Counted from the stretch's first letter, positions 51,377 through 60,684 are shown. The stretch is 64,000 nucleotides of DNA from Streptomyces justiciae (GCF_015163075.1 NZ_JADDXU010000010.1:62001-126000); one strand, 5' to 3'. Made by a program: numbers and translations. Notes: generated by a model from the sequence alone, not told the origin.

Positions 51377-52327
51377 TCAGGCGCGCCTCCTGACGGCCCT
51401 GCGGGTCACATGCCGGGCGTCCAGTCCGGACAGCCCGCGTACGGCGACGTACGCCTTCTCCCGGCCGGGCAGCGAGACCCGGCCGCGCAGCACGGCCTCG
51501 GGGTCGCGCTCGATGCGGTCCAGGAGGCGGCGGTAGATGCCGGCCATGGCGGCGACACAGGCGCCGCTGCGCCGGTCGAGCATGGGGAGCAGCCGGTAGC
51601 CCTCGGCGAAAAGGGCGCGGGCCCGTCGCACTTCGAAGTGGACAAGGCCCGCGAAGTCGGAGCCCTGCGGTGGGGTCGGCCCGCTGAACCCGGCCGAGCA
51701 GCCGAACTTGGCGAGGTCATCGGCCGGGAGATAGGTGCGCCCGTCCCCGGCGTCCTCGCGGACGTCCCTGAGGATGTTGGTGAGCTGGAGCGCGAGCCCG
51801 AGCGTGTCGGCATACTCGGGCGCGCGCTCGACGCCGCGCGCCCCCGGTTCCGTGCCGAACACGCCGAGCGAGAGCCGCCCGATGGCGCCCGCGACACAGC
51901 GGCAGTAGACCTTCAGATCGTCCCAGGTCTCATAGGTCTCGCCGCGGACGTCCATCAGGACGCCGTCGATCAGCTCGTCCAGGCCGCCGAGCGGGATCGG
52001 GAACGCCGTCGCGGCATGCGTGAGGGCGACCGCGACCGGGTCGGTGTCGTCCTCGGCGACCACGCCCTCGCGCACCCGGGCCAGCATCGCCCGGGTGTCC
52101 TCGAGTCTCGCGGCCTTGACGTCGGGCGCCAGCGAGCCGTCGCCGATGTCGTCGACGCGGCGCGAGAAGGCGTACAACGCCGACATCGCGCGGCGCTTGG
52201 ACATCGGCAACAGCCTGATGCCGTACGCGAAGTTCCGTGCCTGCTGTCCGGTGACGGCCTCGCAGTAGCTGTAGGCGGCGAGTACCGGTGCGGACACGTG
52301 TGGTTCGGCCTCCACGGTCCGGATCAC
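51377..52327 (-). CDS. hpnD: Presqualene diphosphate synthase HpnD
   Basis: 316 residues, trans-head-to-head prenyl transferase fold. FSRRVDDIGDG holds the first Asp-rich motif and NILRDVREDAGDGRTYLP the second. HpnD joins two farnesyl diphosphates into presqualene diphosphate. GTG at 52327 overlaps the hpnC stop (GTGA), so the two synthases are translationally coupled. Confidence 0.93.
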   Translation of the reverse strand: MIRTVEAEPHVSAPVLAAYSYCEAVTGQQARNFAYGIRLLPMSKRRAMSALYAFSRRVDDIGDGSLAPDVKAARLEDTRAMLARVREGVVAEDDTDPVAVALTHAATAFPIPLGGLDELIDGVLMDVRGETYETWDDLKVYCRCVAGAIGRLSLGVFGTEPGARGVERAPEYADTLGLALQLTNILRDVREDAGDGRTYLPADDLAKFGCSAGFSGPTPPQGSDFAGLVHFEVRRARALFAEGYRLLPMLDRRSGACVAAMAGIYRRLLDRIERDPEAVLRGRVSLPGREKAYVAVRGLSGLDARHVTRRAVRRRA

Positions 52328-53256
52328 CCCTCTCCTCGCAGAGTCACGCCCACCTCGCGCAGCAGCTGGAGCTTGCCGGGCTTGGGCGGGCCGGGAAGTA
52401 CGTCGTATTCGGCGGCGGCGATCGCTCGGATCGCCGCCCTTCCCCCCGCCACGAACCCCGCGAGCAGCAGCTTCAACCTGCCGTGGACGCTACCCACCAG
52501 AGGGGCGCCTTCATTCAGGAGACAGCGGGCGTGTTCTGCTTCGTACGCAACCAGTGCGCGCACCGATGCGCCTGCGGTCCTCGTGGCGAGATCCGCCTCC
52601 TGGACATGGAATCGCTTCATGTCCGCGGCGGGCAGATAGATGCGGTCGCGGCCGAGGTCCTCGGTCACGTCCTGGAGGTGTTCGACGATCTGCAGCGCCG
52701 TGCAGATCGCATCGGAGAGGCGGACCCGCTCCGGGGTCGAGGTGCCGGTGACGGCGAGGACCAGGCGGCCGACGGGGTTGGCCGACAGTTCGCAGTACGC
52801 GAGCAGGTCGTCGTAGGTCTCGTACCGCGTGACCAGCTGGTCCTGGCGGTTCGCGGCGATCAGGCCCAGGAAGGGTTCGGGGGTGAGCGCGCGGCGGCGG
52901 ACCGTGGGCTGGAGGCGGCGCAGCAGGGGGTGACGGGGCTCTCCGGTGAAGACCCGGCCCAGGTCGGCCTCGAAGGCGTCCAGCATCACCAGGCGGTCGT
53001 CGGCCTCCTCGGGGGAGACGCCGAGGAGCCGGGCGTCGGCGCCGCCGGGGGCGAGGTCGCCGTCGCCGATGTCGTCGACGAGGCGGGCGAAGCCGTAGAC
53101 GGCCATGAGGTCGGCGCGCCAGGCCCGGGGCAGGAAGAAGGGGGCCACGGGGAAGTTCTCACCCGCGGCCTTGTCCAGTGTGCCGCGCTCCGGATCCGAG
53201 GCGCGGGCCCTGTCGGTTCCCGTCACCGCCGACTGCCCGTGGCGCGGACGGCACAT
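52324..53256 (-). CDS. hpnC: Hydroxysqualene synthase HpnC
   Basis: 310 residues. ENFPVAPFFLPRAWRADLMA is typical of HpnC, with GFARLVDDIGDGDLA and LQDVTEDLGRDRIYLP as the two Asp-rich motifs. It converts presqualene diphosphate to hydroxysqualene. ATG at 53256 is used; a GTG at 53226 (VTGTDRARASDPE) may be the real start, as residues before it look unconserved. It is the first gene of the hopanoid operon. Confidence 0.92.
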   Translation of the reverse strand: MCRPRHGQSAVTGTDRARASDPERGTLDKAAGENFPVAPFFLPRAWRADLMAVYGFARLVDDIGDGDLAPGGADARLLGVSPEEADDRLVMLDAFEADLGRVFTGEPRHPLLRRLQPTVRRRALTPEPFLGLIAANRQDQLVTRYETYDDLLAYCELSANPVGRLVLAVTGTSTPERVRLSDAICTALQIVEHLQDVTEDLGRDRIYLPAADMKRFHVQEADLATRTAGASVRALVAYEAEHARCLLNEGAPLVGSVHGRLKLLLAGFVAGGRAAIRAIAAAEYDVLPGPPKPGKLQLLREVGVTLRGEG

Positions 53257-53536
53257 GCGTTGAGCTGGGGAGTCTCCGTAGCCATAGCCGTCACATCTCC
53301 CGTTCTACACCGCCGACCCAATACACACTATTTCGGACACGCCGCCCGGCCTTCCGCGCGGCGGCCCTGACTGAGGGTGTCGGGCATTATCGCCCCACTT
53401 GCCGCGATTCGGGACCGGTACAGCTTACGTTGTACAGCGCGGTTCGGATCGCCGGGGTGTCCTGCACATCACAACAACACACCGATTGACTTCAAGATTC
53501 CTGCGGGGTACCGAAGTTGACGTTTCCTTTGCAGAC
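53257..53536. promoter_or_regulatory. Upstream region of the hopanoid operon
   Basis: 280 bp with no gene. On the minus strand GATAAT at 53391-53386 is a good -10 box about 130 bp before hpnC, but a -35 match is poor. A partial palindrome GTACAGC-TTAC-GTTGTAC (53418-53435) lies just upstream of it and could be an activator or repressor site. Confidence 0.4.
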
Positions 53537-53573
53537 GCGGGGCCCCGCCGGAGCAGTTCCGGCGGGGCCCCGC
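53537..53573 (-). terminator. Strong terminator after the ABC-transporter operon
   Basis: GCGGGGCCCCGCCGGA and TCCGGCGGGGCCCCGC form a perfect 16-bp stem with a 5-nt loop, 37 bp past the ATPase stop. It separates the surface-polymer operon from the hopanoid operon on the same strand. Confidence 0.9.
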
Positions 53574-53610
53574 GAAGCGTCATGACCCGGTTCGTCCAGG
53601 CCCGCGTGGA

Positions 53611-54402
53611 CTACTTGCCCGTGAACTTCTCGTACTCCTTGAGGACCTCGTCGGTCGGGCCGTCCATGCGCAGCTCGCCGCGCTCCAGCCACAGGACCCG
53701 GTTGCAGGTGTCACGGATCGACTTGTTGTTGTGACTGACGAGAAACACCGTGCCGGCCTCCTTGCGCAGTTCCCGGATGCGTGCCTCGGAGCGCTTCTGG
53801 AACTTGCGGTCGCCGGTGGCCAGGGCCTCGTCGATCATCAGGACGTCGTGGTCCTTGGCGGCGGCGATGGAGAAGCGCAGGCGGGCCGCCATGCCGGAGG
53901 AGTAGGTGCGCATCGGCAGGGTGATGAAGTCGCCCTTCTCGTTGATGCCCGAGAAGTCGACGATCTCCTGGTAGCGCTCCTTGATCTGCTCCCGGGACAT
54001 GCCCATGGCGAGCCCGCCCAATATGACGTTCCGCTCGCCGGTGAGGTCGTTCATCAGGGCCGCGTTGACGCCGAGCAGCGAGGGCTGGCCGTCGGTGTAG
54101 ACCTTGCCGCTCTCGGCGGGCAGCAGACCGGCGATGGCGCGCAGCAGCGTCGACTTGCCGGAGCCGTTGGAGCCGATGAGGCCGATGGCCTCGCCTCGGT
54201 AGGCGACGAAGGAGACACCCCGCACGGCGTGCACCTTGCGCACCCCGCGCTCCTCGCCGCGCTTGACGATGCGGCTGAGGGCGGCGGTGGCGCTGCCCTT
54301 GCCGGACTTGGCGCCGTTGACGCGGTAGACGATGTGCAGTTCGTCCGCGATGACGGTGGGGCGAGGGTCCTGAGGGACCGTCTTCTGCTCGGTCTCAGCC
54401 AC
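53611..54402 (-). CDS. ABC transporter ATPase (Wzt/TagH-like polysaccharide export)
   Basis: 263 residues. Walker A is GSNGSGKST (77-85), the signature is TYSSGMAARLRF (the SSGM variant of polysaccharide exporters), and Walker B is VLMIDEALATGD. The long N-terminal lead before Walker A is usual for TagH/Wzt types. No C-terminal carbohydrate-binding domain is present, so substrate recognition is probably by the permease or lipid carrier. It overlaps the permease gene by 8 bp. Confidence 0.93.
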   Translation of the reverse strand: MAETEQKTVPQDPRPTVIADELHIVYRVNGAKSGKGSATAALSRIVKRGEERGVRKVHAVRGVSFVAYRGEAIGLIGSNGSGKSTLLRAIAGLLPAESGKVYTDGQPSLLGVNAALMNDLTGERNVILGGLAMGMSREQIKERYQEIVDFSGINEKGDFITLPMRTYSSGMAARLRFSIAAAKDHDVLMIDEALATGDRKFQKRSEARIRELRKEAGTVFLVSHNNKSIRDTCNRVLWLERGELRMDGPTDEVLKEYEKFTGK

Positions 54403-55330
54403 GGCCGTACCTCTCTTCCGCCTTCCAGAAGTAGACGAACCCGAAGGCGCCGGCGAGCACCGCCCAGCCGAGGGCGAAGAGCCACACGTGCGGGGGCAGG
54501 TACTCGGAGCCGTAGCCGTCGATCAGGGCGAAGCGGATCAGGTCCATGTAGATCGCGGCGGGGTTCCACTGCAGGACCTCGGTGACCCAGCCCGGCAGGT
54601 CCTTGCCGGCGAGCATCGCGGGGATGCTGAACATGACGCCCGACGCGTACATCCACGTGCGCAGCACGAACGGCATCAGCTGGGCGAGGTCGGGGGTCTT
54701 GCTGCCCATGCGGGCGAAGATCAGCGCGAGGCCGGTGTTGAACACGAAGTGCAGGGTCAGCGCGGGCAGCACCAGCAGCCAGGACAGGCCCGGGTAGCTG
54801 CCGAACGCCACCATGATCACGACCAGCACAATCATCGAGTACAGCAGCTGCTGGAGCTGCTGGAGCGCGAACGAGATCGGCAGGGACGCCCGCGGGAAGT
54901 GCAGGGCCCGCACCAGGCCCAGGTTGCCGGAGATCGCGCGCACGCCCGCGAGGACCGAGCTCTGGGTGAAGGTGAAGACGAACACGCCGGTCACCAGGAA
55001 CGGCACGTAGATGTCGTGCGGGATGCCCTTACGGGCGCCCAGCAGCAGACCGAAGATGAAGAAGTAGACCAGCGCGTTGAGCAGCGGGGTGGCCACCTGC
55101 CACAGCTGGCCGAGCTTGGCCTGGCTGTACTGGGCGGTCAGCTTCGCCCGCGAGAACGCGAGGATGAAGTGACGCCGGTCCCAGAGCTGGCGGACGTACT
55201 CGACGAGCGAGGGGCGGGCGCCGCTCACGGCCAGCCCGTACTTGGCGGCGAGCTCTGCCGCCGTGAGGCCGTCGTCGGGCGACGGAGGCGCGGTCACCGC
55301 GACTCCGCCGTCATGCGTTGTCTCACTCAC
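54395..55330 (-). CDS. ABC transporter permease (Wzm/TagG-like)
   Basis: 311 residues. A cytoplasmic lead (to about 60) is followed by six membrane helices of the ABC2 type: AKLGQLWQVATPLLNALVYF, LVRALHFPRASLPISFALQQ, then VLQWNPAAIYMDLIR, which is typical of teichoic acid and O-antigen exporters. With the ATPase it should move a lipid-linked polymer to the outer face of the membrane. It is 97 bp after the GT2 gene. Confidence 0.93.
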   Translation of the reverse strand: MSETTHDGGVAVTAPPSPDDGLTAAELAAKYGLAVSGARPSLVEYVRQLWDRRHFILAFSRAKLTAQYSQAKLGQLWQVATPLLNALVYFFIFGLLLGARKGIPHDIYVPFLVTGVFVFTFTQSSVLAGVRAISGNLGLVRALHFPRASLPISFALQQLQQLLYSMIVLVVIMVAFGSYPGLSWLLVLPALTLHFVFNTGLALIFARMGSKTPDLAQLMPFVLRTWMYASGVMFSIPAMLAGKDLPGWVTEVLQWNPAAIYMDLIRFALIDGYGSEYLPPHVWLFALGWAVLAGAFGFVYFWKAEERYGRG

Positions 55331-55427
55331 TGGTGGAAACTTTCGTCTTCGAGATGCGCAGCCTGTGCGGGTCTGGGCATGAGCCGGGGCCGGGGGTCGG
55401 GCCCGGCCGCTCTCTGGTTCGAGCTTG

Positions 55428-56324
55428 TCAGATGACCGGGGGCCGGCCCAGTCGGGTCAGCCGCCACACGGTACGCCACTTCATGGGCTTGCGTGGGCCG
55501 CACGCGGTGGTCCAGCCTTCCCGGAATCCACCGAACCATGCCTTGAGCGCGGGCCGCGAGGGGCGGCGCAGCAGGGTGAGCAGCATCCAGACCCCGAGGT
55601 AGACCGGGACCAGGAGGGCGGGGAGGTTGCGGCGGGCGAGCCAGACGCGGTTGCGGGCGACCATGCGGTGGTAGACCGCGTGCCGCGAGGGCGCGGTCGT
55701 CGGGTGGTACAGCACCATGTCGGACCGGTAGTCGATCATCCAGCCCGCGTCGAGGGCCCGCCATGCCAGGTCGGTTTCCTCGTGCGCGTAGAAGAACTCG
55801 TCCGGGAGGCCGCCGACTTCGGCGAAGACCTGGGTGCGGACGGCGTTGGCGCCGCCGAGGAAGGTGGTCACGCGCGAGGAGCGCATCGGGTCCGCGGCAC
55901 GCAGCCGCGGGACGTGGCGGCGCTGCGTGACGCCGGTGTCCGGGTCGGCGATACGGAAGCTGATGATGCCGAGCTTGGGGTCCTCGGCGAACGCCGTGCG
56001 GCACAGCTCGGCGGTGTCGTGGTTCGCGAGGAGCCCGTCGTCGTCGAGGAAGAGCAATATGTCGACATCGCGACCGCTGGGGCCGAAGGCCTCGATGCCG
56101 ACGTTGCGGCCGCCGGGGATGCCGAGGTTCTCGGGCAGCTCGATCGTGCGGACGCCCGCGGGGACGTCCGACACGGGTGAGCCGTTGCCGACGACGACCA
56201 CCTCGACGCGGTCGCCGTCCTGCTTGGCGACCGAGTCGAGCAGGGCGCGGAGTTCCTCGGGCCGGTTGCCCATCGTGATGATGACGGCGCCGACCTTCAA
56301 AGGCGCGCTGGCGGGGGCGCTCAC
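55428..56324 (-). CDS. Family 2 glycosyltransferase
   Basis: 298 residues, GT-A fold. VGAVIITMGNRPEELRALLD is the N-terminal strand, ILLFLDDDGLL supplies the metal-binding DxD, and FFYAHEETDLAWRALDAGW the ED-type acceptor motif. A C-terminal membrane-associated segment (about 238-256) suggests action at the membrane. ATG overlaps the stop of the CDP-alcohol transferase gene by 4 bp, so the two likely act on the same polymer. Sugar donor unknown. Confidence 0.9.
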   Translation of the reverse strand: MSAPASAPLKVGAVIITMGNRPEELRALLDSVAKQDGDRVEVVVVGNGSPVSDVPAGVRTIELPENLGIPGGRNVGIEAFGPSGRDVDILLFLDDDGLLANHDTAELCRTAFAEDPKLGIISFRIADPDTGVTQRRHVPRLRAADPMRSSRVTTFLGGANAVRTQVFAEVGGLPDEFFYAHEETDLAWRALDAGWMIDYRSDMVLYHPTTAPSRHAVYHRMVARNRVWLARRNLPALLVPVYLGVWMLLTLLRRPSRPALKAWFGGFREGWTTACGPRKPMKWRTVWRLTRLGRPPVI

Positions 56325-57100
56325 TTCAGCCTGCTCGACGCGAGGATCGACACCAGGTGCAGCAGCGTCTGCAGCAGGGCGATACCGGCCAGGACCGCGA
56401 CCCCGAGACGGGACCAGAACAGGTCGCCGCGCATCTCATCGGCGACCGCGAGGACCAGGATCAGCAGCGACGCCTCGATGCCGAGGATGAGGCGGTGGAA
56501 CTTCAGCAGCGACGCGGCCTTGCGGGCCAGCGCCATGCCGGAGGAGCGCATCTCGGCCGCCGACTCCTGCACCGGCGGCTTGCCGGCCTGGTGACGGGCG
56601 ACGCCGACGAGGTCGGTCTCCGCCTTGATCAGGATGGCGCCGAGCGCGGCGAGCGTACCGAGGAACGCCCACAGCCAGTCGATACGGCCGCTGCCGAACA
56701 GGTCGGCCGAGCGCAGCCCGAAGCCGACGAGGACGGCGGCGTCGGTCAGATAGGCGCCGACCCGGTCGAGGTAGACGCCGTTGAGCGAGTACTGCTTCTT
56801 CCAGCGGGCGATCTCGCCGTCGACGCAGTCCAGCAGCAGATACATCTGCACGCAGACCACACCGAGGACGGCCCCCGGGATCCCCGGCACGATCAGTGCC
56901 GGGGCCGCGAGGACGCCGAAGACGGTCATCAGGTACGTGAGCTGGTTGGGCGTGACCCTGGTGTTCACCAGGTAGCGGTCCACCCGCAGGGACACCTCGC
57001 GCATGTAGAGGCGCCCCATCCAGTGCTCACCGCTGCGCCGATCCTTCACCCCTGCGGGGTGCACGACCGGACGGAGTTCAGCTACCGATGGTCTTGACAT
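56321..57100 (-). CDS. CDP-alcohol phosphatidyltransferase-family membrane protein with altered motif
   Basis: 259 residues with about six membrane helices. The family motif D-x2-DG-x2-AR-x8-G-x3-D-x3-D is present up to its seventh residue: Asp91, Asp94, Gly95, Ala98, Arg99, Gly108, Asp112. The final Asp, expected at 116 as catalytic base, is Ala, with Asp120 one turn later. It may be an altered enzyme or a family variant. The family normally transfers a phospho-alcohol from a CDP-alcohol to a lipid or polyol. It overlaps the dehydrogenase gene upstream by 23 bp. Confidence 0.88.
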   Translation of the reverse strand: MSRPSVAELRPVVHPAGVKDRRSGEHWMGRLYMREVSLRVDRYLVNTRVTPNQLTYLMTVFGVLAAPALIVPGIPGAVLGVVCVQMYLLLDCVDGEIARWKKQYSLNGVYLDRVGAYLTDAAVLVGFGLRSADLFGSGRIDWLWAFLGTLAALGAILIKAETDLVGVARHQAGKPPVQESAAEMRSSGMALARKAASLLKFHRLILGIEASLLILVLAVADEMRGDLFWSRLGVAVLAGIALLQTLLHLVSILASSRLK

Positions 57101-58139
57101 AGTCGACGTAGAGATCCTTGATCTGGTCGGTCTTGAGGTCGAGGTGTTCGAGGATCGTGTACCGGCCGGGCCGGGTCTCCGGGGCGAACTCCACGGCGCG
57201 GACGAACTCGTCCACGCTGAAGCCGATCTCCTCCGGCAGTACCGGCAGGCCGTGCCGGCGCAGTACCGAGGCCATGTACGCCGACTCCTCGTGCGCGCCT
57301 CGCAGGAACATCGCGAAGGTGGCGCCCAGGCCGCACTGCTCCCCGTGGGCGGCGGCGCGCTTGGGGAAGAGCAGGTCGAAGGCGTGGTTGATCTCGTGGC
57401 AGGCGCCGGAGGACGGGCGGGAGTCGCCCGAGACCGACATCGCGATGCCGCTGAGCACGAGCGCCTCGGCGAGCACCTGGAGGAAGTCGGTGTCCCCTAT
57501 GCCGCCGGGGTGCCTGAGCACGGCCTCGCCGGCCTGGCGGGCGATCGAGGCGGCGAGGCCGTCGATCTTCTCGCCCTTGACGCGGTTGGCCAGCTCCCAG
57601 TCCGCGATCGCGGAGATGTTGGAGACGGCGTCACCGATCCCGGCGCGCACGAAGCGGGCCGGGGCCTCATGGATGACGTCGAGGTCGATGACGACCGCGA
57701 TCGGGTTCGGCACGCCGTAGGAGCCGCGGCCCGCGTCGTTGTCGAGGGTCGCGACCGGTGAGCAGAGGCCGTCGTGCGCCAGGTTCGTCGGCACGGCGAC
57801 CAGCGGCAGGCCGACCCGCGCCGCGGCGAACTTGGCGCAGTCGATGATCTTGCCGCCGCCGAGGCCCACGACCGCGTCGTAGTGGCCGGCCTTTATGTCA
57901 CTGGCCAGCCGGACGGCGTCGTCGAGGGTGCCGCCGCCGACCTCGTACCAGGTGGCGCCGGGCAACGAGGGCTCGAGCCGCTTGCGCAGCTTGGCGCCGG
58001 AACCGCCGCTGACGGCGACGGCGAGCCTGCCCGAGTGCGAGATGCGCTCGTCGGCGAGGACACCGACCAGGTCGTCGAGGGCACCCGGGCGGATGTCGAC
58101 GACGACCGGCGCGGGGATGAGCCGGGTCAGTAGAGGCAC
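57078..58139 (-). CDS. Iron-containing alcohol dehydrogenase, glycerol-1-phosphate-dehydrogenase-like
   Basis: 353 residues. VGLGGGKIIDCAKFAA binds NAD; VPTNLAHDGLCSPVA (Asp), SGACHEINHAF (His) and AAAHGEQCGLG (His) make the metal site of the Fe-ADH_2/AraM/EgsA type. Members reduce dihydroxyacetone phosphate to sn-glycerol-1-phosphate. GTG at 58139 follows GGGAG and overlaps the nucleotidyltransferase gene by 13 bp. It would make a polyol phosphate for activation by the nucleotidyltransferase. The exact polyol is inferred. Confidence 0.87.
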   Translation of the reverse strand: MPLLTRLIPAPVVVDIRPGALDDLVGVLADERISHSGRLAVAVSGGSGAKLRKRLEPSLPGATWYEVGGGTLDDAVRLASDIKAGHYDAVVGLGGGKIIDCAKFAAARVGLPLVAVPTNLAHDGLCSPVATLDNDAGRGSYGVPNPIAVVIDLDVIHEAPARFVRAGIGDAVSNISAIADWELANRVKGEKIDGLAASIARQAGEAVLRHPGGIGDTDFLQVLAEALVLSGIAMSVSGDSRPSSGACHEINHAFDLLFPKRAAAHGEQCGLGATFAMFLRGAHEESAYMASVLRRHGLPVLPEEIGFSVDEFVRAVEFAPETRPGRYTILEHLDLKTDQIKDLYVDYVKTIGS

Positions 58140-58879
58140 GCGATCTCCCGTCCGCGGGCGAGATCGTCGTGGTTGTCGATCTCCACCCACTGAACGTCAC
58201 CGATCGGCGCGACGTCGATCTTGAAGCCCCGGTTCACCAGTTCCTGGTACCCGTGCTCGTAGAACTGCTGCGGGTCGGTCTCCCAGACCGTCTTCAGCGC
58301 GTCGGCCAGTTCGGGGGCGGCGTCGCCCTCGATGAGCGTGACGCCGATGTACTCGCCGGTGGCCTCGGCGGGGTCCATCAGCTTGGTGATCTTCGTGACG
58401 CCCTTGGCGGGGTCGACGACGACCTTCATCTCCTCGTCCGCGAGGGACTTCACGGCGTCGAGGGCGAGGATGATCCGCTTGCCCTCACCGCGGGCGGCGA
58501 GCAGCGTCTTCTCGACGGAGACCGGGTGCACGGTGTCGCCGTTGGCGAGGATCACGCCGTCCTTGAGGGCGTCACGCCCGCACCACAGGGAGTAGGCGTT
58601 GTTCCACTCCTCGGCCTTGTCGTTGTCGATGAGGGTGAGCTTGAGGCCGTACTTGGCCTCCAGCGCCTCCTTGCGCGCGTACACGGCTTCCTTGCGGTAG
58701 CCGACGATGATCGCGACCTCGGTCAGCCCGATCTCCGCGAAGTTGCCGAGAGTGAGGTCGAGAACCGTGGGTTCGCCCTCTATGCCCGCGGGGCCCACCG
58801 GCACCAGAGCCTTGGGAAGGCTGTCGGTGTAGGGGCGCAGACGCCGTCCGGCGCCGGCCGCCAGCACGAGGCCGATCAT
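58127..58879 (-). CDS. Sugar/polyol-phosphate nucleotidyltransferase
   Basis: 250 residues. GLVLAAGAGRRLRPYTDSLPKAL is the GxGxRx(n)PK nucleotidyltransferase motif, WNNAYSLWCGRDAL resembles LicC/IPCT-type cytidylyltransferases, and VEIDNHDDLARG the C-terminal metal Asp region. It likely makes a CDP-polyol. It overlaps the genes on both sides (4 bp and 13 bp), so it is made in step with the dehydrogenase and the DUF5941 protein. Confidence 0.9.
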   Translation of the reverse strand: MIGLVLAAGAGRRLRPYTDSLPKALVPVGPAGIEGEPTVLDLTLGNFAEIGLTEVAIIVGYRKEAVYARKEALEAKYGLKLTLIDNDKAEEWNNAYSLWCGRDALKDGVILANGDTVHPVSVEKTLLAARGEGKRIILALDAVKSLADEEMKVVVDPAKGVTKITKLMDPAEATGEYIGVTLIEGDAAPELADALKTVWETDPQQFYEHGYQELVNRGFKIDVAPIGDVQWVEIDNHDDLARGREIACLY

Positions 58880-60684
58880 GCGGGTTCTCCTTCATCGTGT
58901 ACGGCGGGCGCCCCGGAGGACACCCAGAAGCGGATGCTCTCGACGAGCACCACCAGGGCGACGGCCACGGCCAGAGCCGTGAGCGCGACCTTGAACTGCG
59001 AGGCGGTGAGCAGCGCGGCGAGGACGGTGACGAGCAGCGTCCGTCCTTCGTGCCCCCCGATGGCGCGCACCAGCCAGGCCGGGGACGCGCCGGCGTTGCC
59101 GCGGATGCGGTACACCGTGTCGTAGTGATGGTAGGCGACCGCCGCCACCAGCCCGAAAGCCGCAGGAAGGGCTCCGTTCACGTCCGCTTCGGCCGCGAGG
59201 ACCAGGACGGTGCCGTATTCGGCGGCGCGGAAGAAGGGCGGGACGAGCCAGTCGAGGGCGCCCTTGAGGGGGCGGGCGACGGCGAGCGCCGAGGTGAGGG
59301 CGTAGACGACGGCGCCGATGATCGGCAGCGGTCCGCCGAAGTCGGTGAACGCGGCGGAGGCGACGAGCAGGAGGCCGCCGAGGAGGGCCACGGCGGGAGC
59401 CGTGAAGCCGGGCAGCTTGCGGGCGGGGTTCTTGAGGACACCGGCGAGGCCCTGGGCGAGGGGGCCCGAGTCCGTGAGGTCGGCCAGCGCCTGGGCCGCC
59501 CGGTCCGTGCGCCGCGCCTTGCGGGTCAGCGACCGCAGCACGCGGCCCGCCGTGGTGTACGTCGCGGCGAAGGCGCAGCCGATGAGCAGCGCGTAGAAGG
59601 TGATGCGCGGGGTGGTCAGCGCCGTGAGGACCGCGATCATCGCCCAGCGCTCACCGATCGGCAGCACGATCATGCGCCGCACCCACACCGTCCAGCCGAC
59701 GCTGTCGAGCTTGTCGGAGAGGGCGGCGGTGGGGCTGGTGTTGGCGGTGGCGTCGTGGTTGGCCTCGTTGAAGGAGAAGTCGACGACATGGCGGCAGGTC
59801 TGCAGGACCATCGCGCCCAGCGCCAGTGCCCAGACGTCGTCGCCGCCACGGGCGGCTCCGAGGGCGAGGCCGGCGTAGTAGGCGTACTCCTTGGCCCGGT
59901 CGAAGGTGGCGTCCAGCCAGGCGCCCAGCGTGGAGTACTGGAGGGAGTAGCGGGCGAGCTGGCCGTCGGTGCAGTCCAGGACGAAGGAGAAGATCAGCAG
60001 CAGACCGGCCGCGACGAACCCGGCCCGCGTGCCCGTCGCGGCGCAACCCGCGGCGATCAGCGCGGTGAGGAGCGAGGCGGTGGTGACCTGGTTCGGGGTC
60101 AGGCCCCGGCGGGCGCACCAGCGGGCGATGTAGCGGGAGTACGGGCTGATGCAGTACGTGGTGAAGAAGCCGTCGCGGGACTTCACGGCCGATTTCAGGC
60201 GTACGGCTTCGTCGTCGACGGCGGCGACGGCCTGCCGTGCCTCGTTGCGGGCCTGCGGGTCGGCCGGGACGACGGCGACCAGGCTGCCGAGCTCGGGGTG
60301 GTGGACGCCGGCGTCGTCCGCGTCCAGCGCGGCGACGACGCGGTCGGCGAGGTGGTCGACGGCGACCGCCGTACCGCCGCCCGCGCTGTTCTCCCGGGCC
60401 ATCGCGCGGGTCAGGGCCTGGCGGCCGGCCGGCTGGGCCGTGACGGCGCCGGGGATCGCGGCGAGCGGGAAGCGCGGGTCGGTCAGGCCGAGGCGCAGGG
60501 CGTGCAGATGGCCGACGAAGCCGGCGTCGACGACGGCGACGCGTTGGTCACCGGGCACCTGGGCGAGGAGCGTCTCGGTCTCGGCGGCGTCGGCGGCGGT
60601 CCGGACGTCGAAGCCGAGGGACCGCAGATCGCCTTCGATCGACGATCCGGGGACCGGCTGACCGGTGAGGATGGCGGTCGACAA
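58876..60684 (-). CDS. Large CDP-alcohol phosphotransferase protein (DUF5941-like)
   Basis: 602 residues. A soluble N-terminal part (1-180) resembling a degenerate nucleotidyltransferase/Rossmann domain is followed by a membrane CDP-alcohol phosphatidyltransferase domain (about 180-400) and a further set of helices (about 410-590). The motif DCTDGQLARY...GAWLDATFD is complete, unlike that of the 56321 protein. It is first in the polymer operon and diverges from the GalE-type gene at 60963. Confidence 0.87.
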   Translation of the reverse strand: MSTAILTGQPVPGSSIEGDLRSLGFDVRTAADAAETETLLAQVPGDQRVAVVDAGFVGHLHALRLGLTDPRFPLAAIPGAVTAQPAGRQALTRAMARENSAGGGTAVAVDHLADRVVAALDADDAGVHHPELGSLVAVVPADPQARNEARQAVAAVDDEAVRLKSAVKSRDGFFTTYCISPYSRYIARWCARRGLTPNQVTTASLLTALIAAGCAATGTRAGFVAAGLLLIFSFVLDCTDGQLARYSLQYSTLGAWLDATFDRAKEYAYYAGLALGAARGGDDVWALALGAMVLQTCRHVVDFSFNEANHDATANTSPTAALSDKLDSVGWTVWVRRMIVLPIGERWAMIAVLTALTTPRITFYALLIGCAFAATYTTAGRVLRSLTRKARRTDRAAQALADLTDSGPLAQGLAGVLKNPARKLPGFTAPAVALLGGLLLVASAAFTDFGGPLPIIGAVVYALTSALAVARPLKGALDWLVPPFFRAAEYGTVLVLAAEADVNGALPAAFGLVAAVAYHHYDTVYRIRGNAGASPAWLVRAIGGHEGRTLLVTVLAALLTASQFKVALTALAVAVALVVLVESIRFWVSSGAPAVHDEGEPA

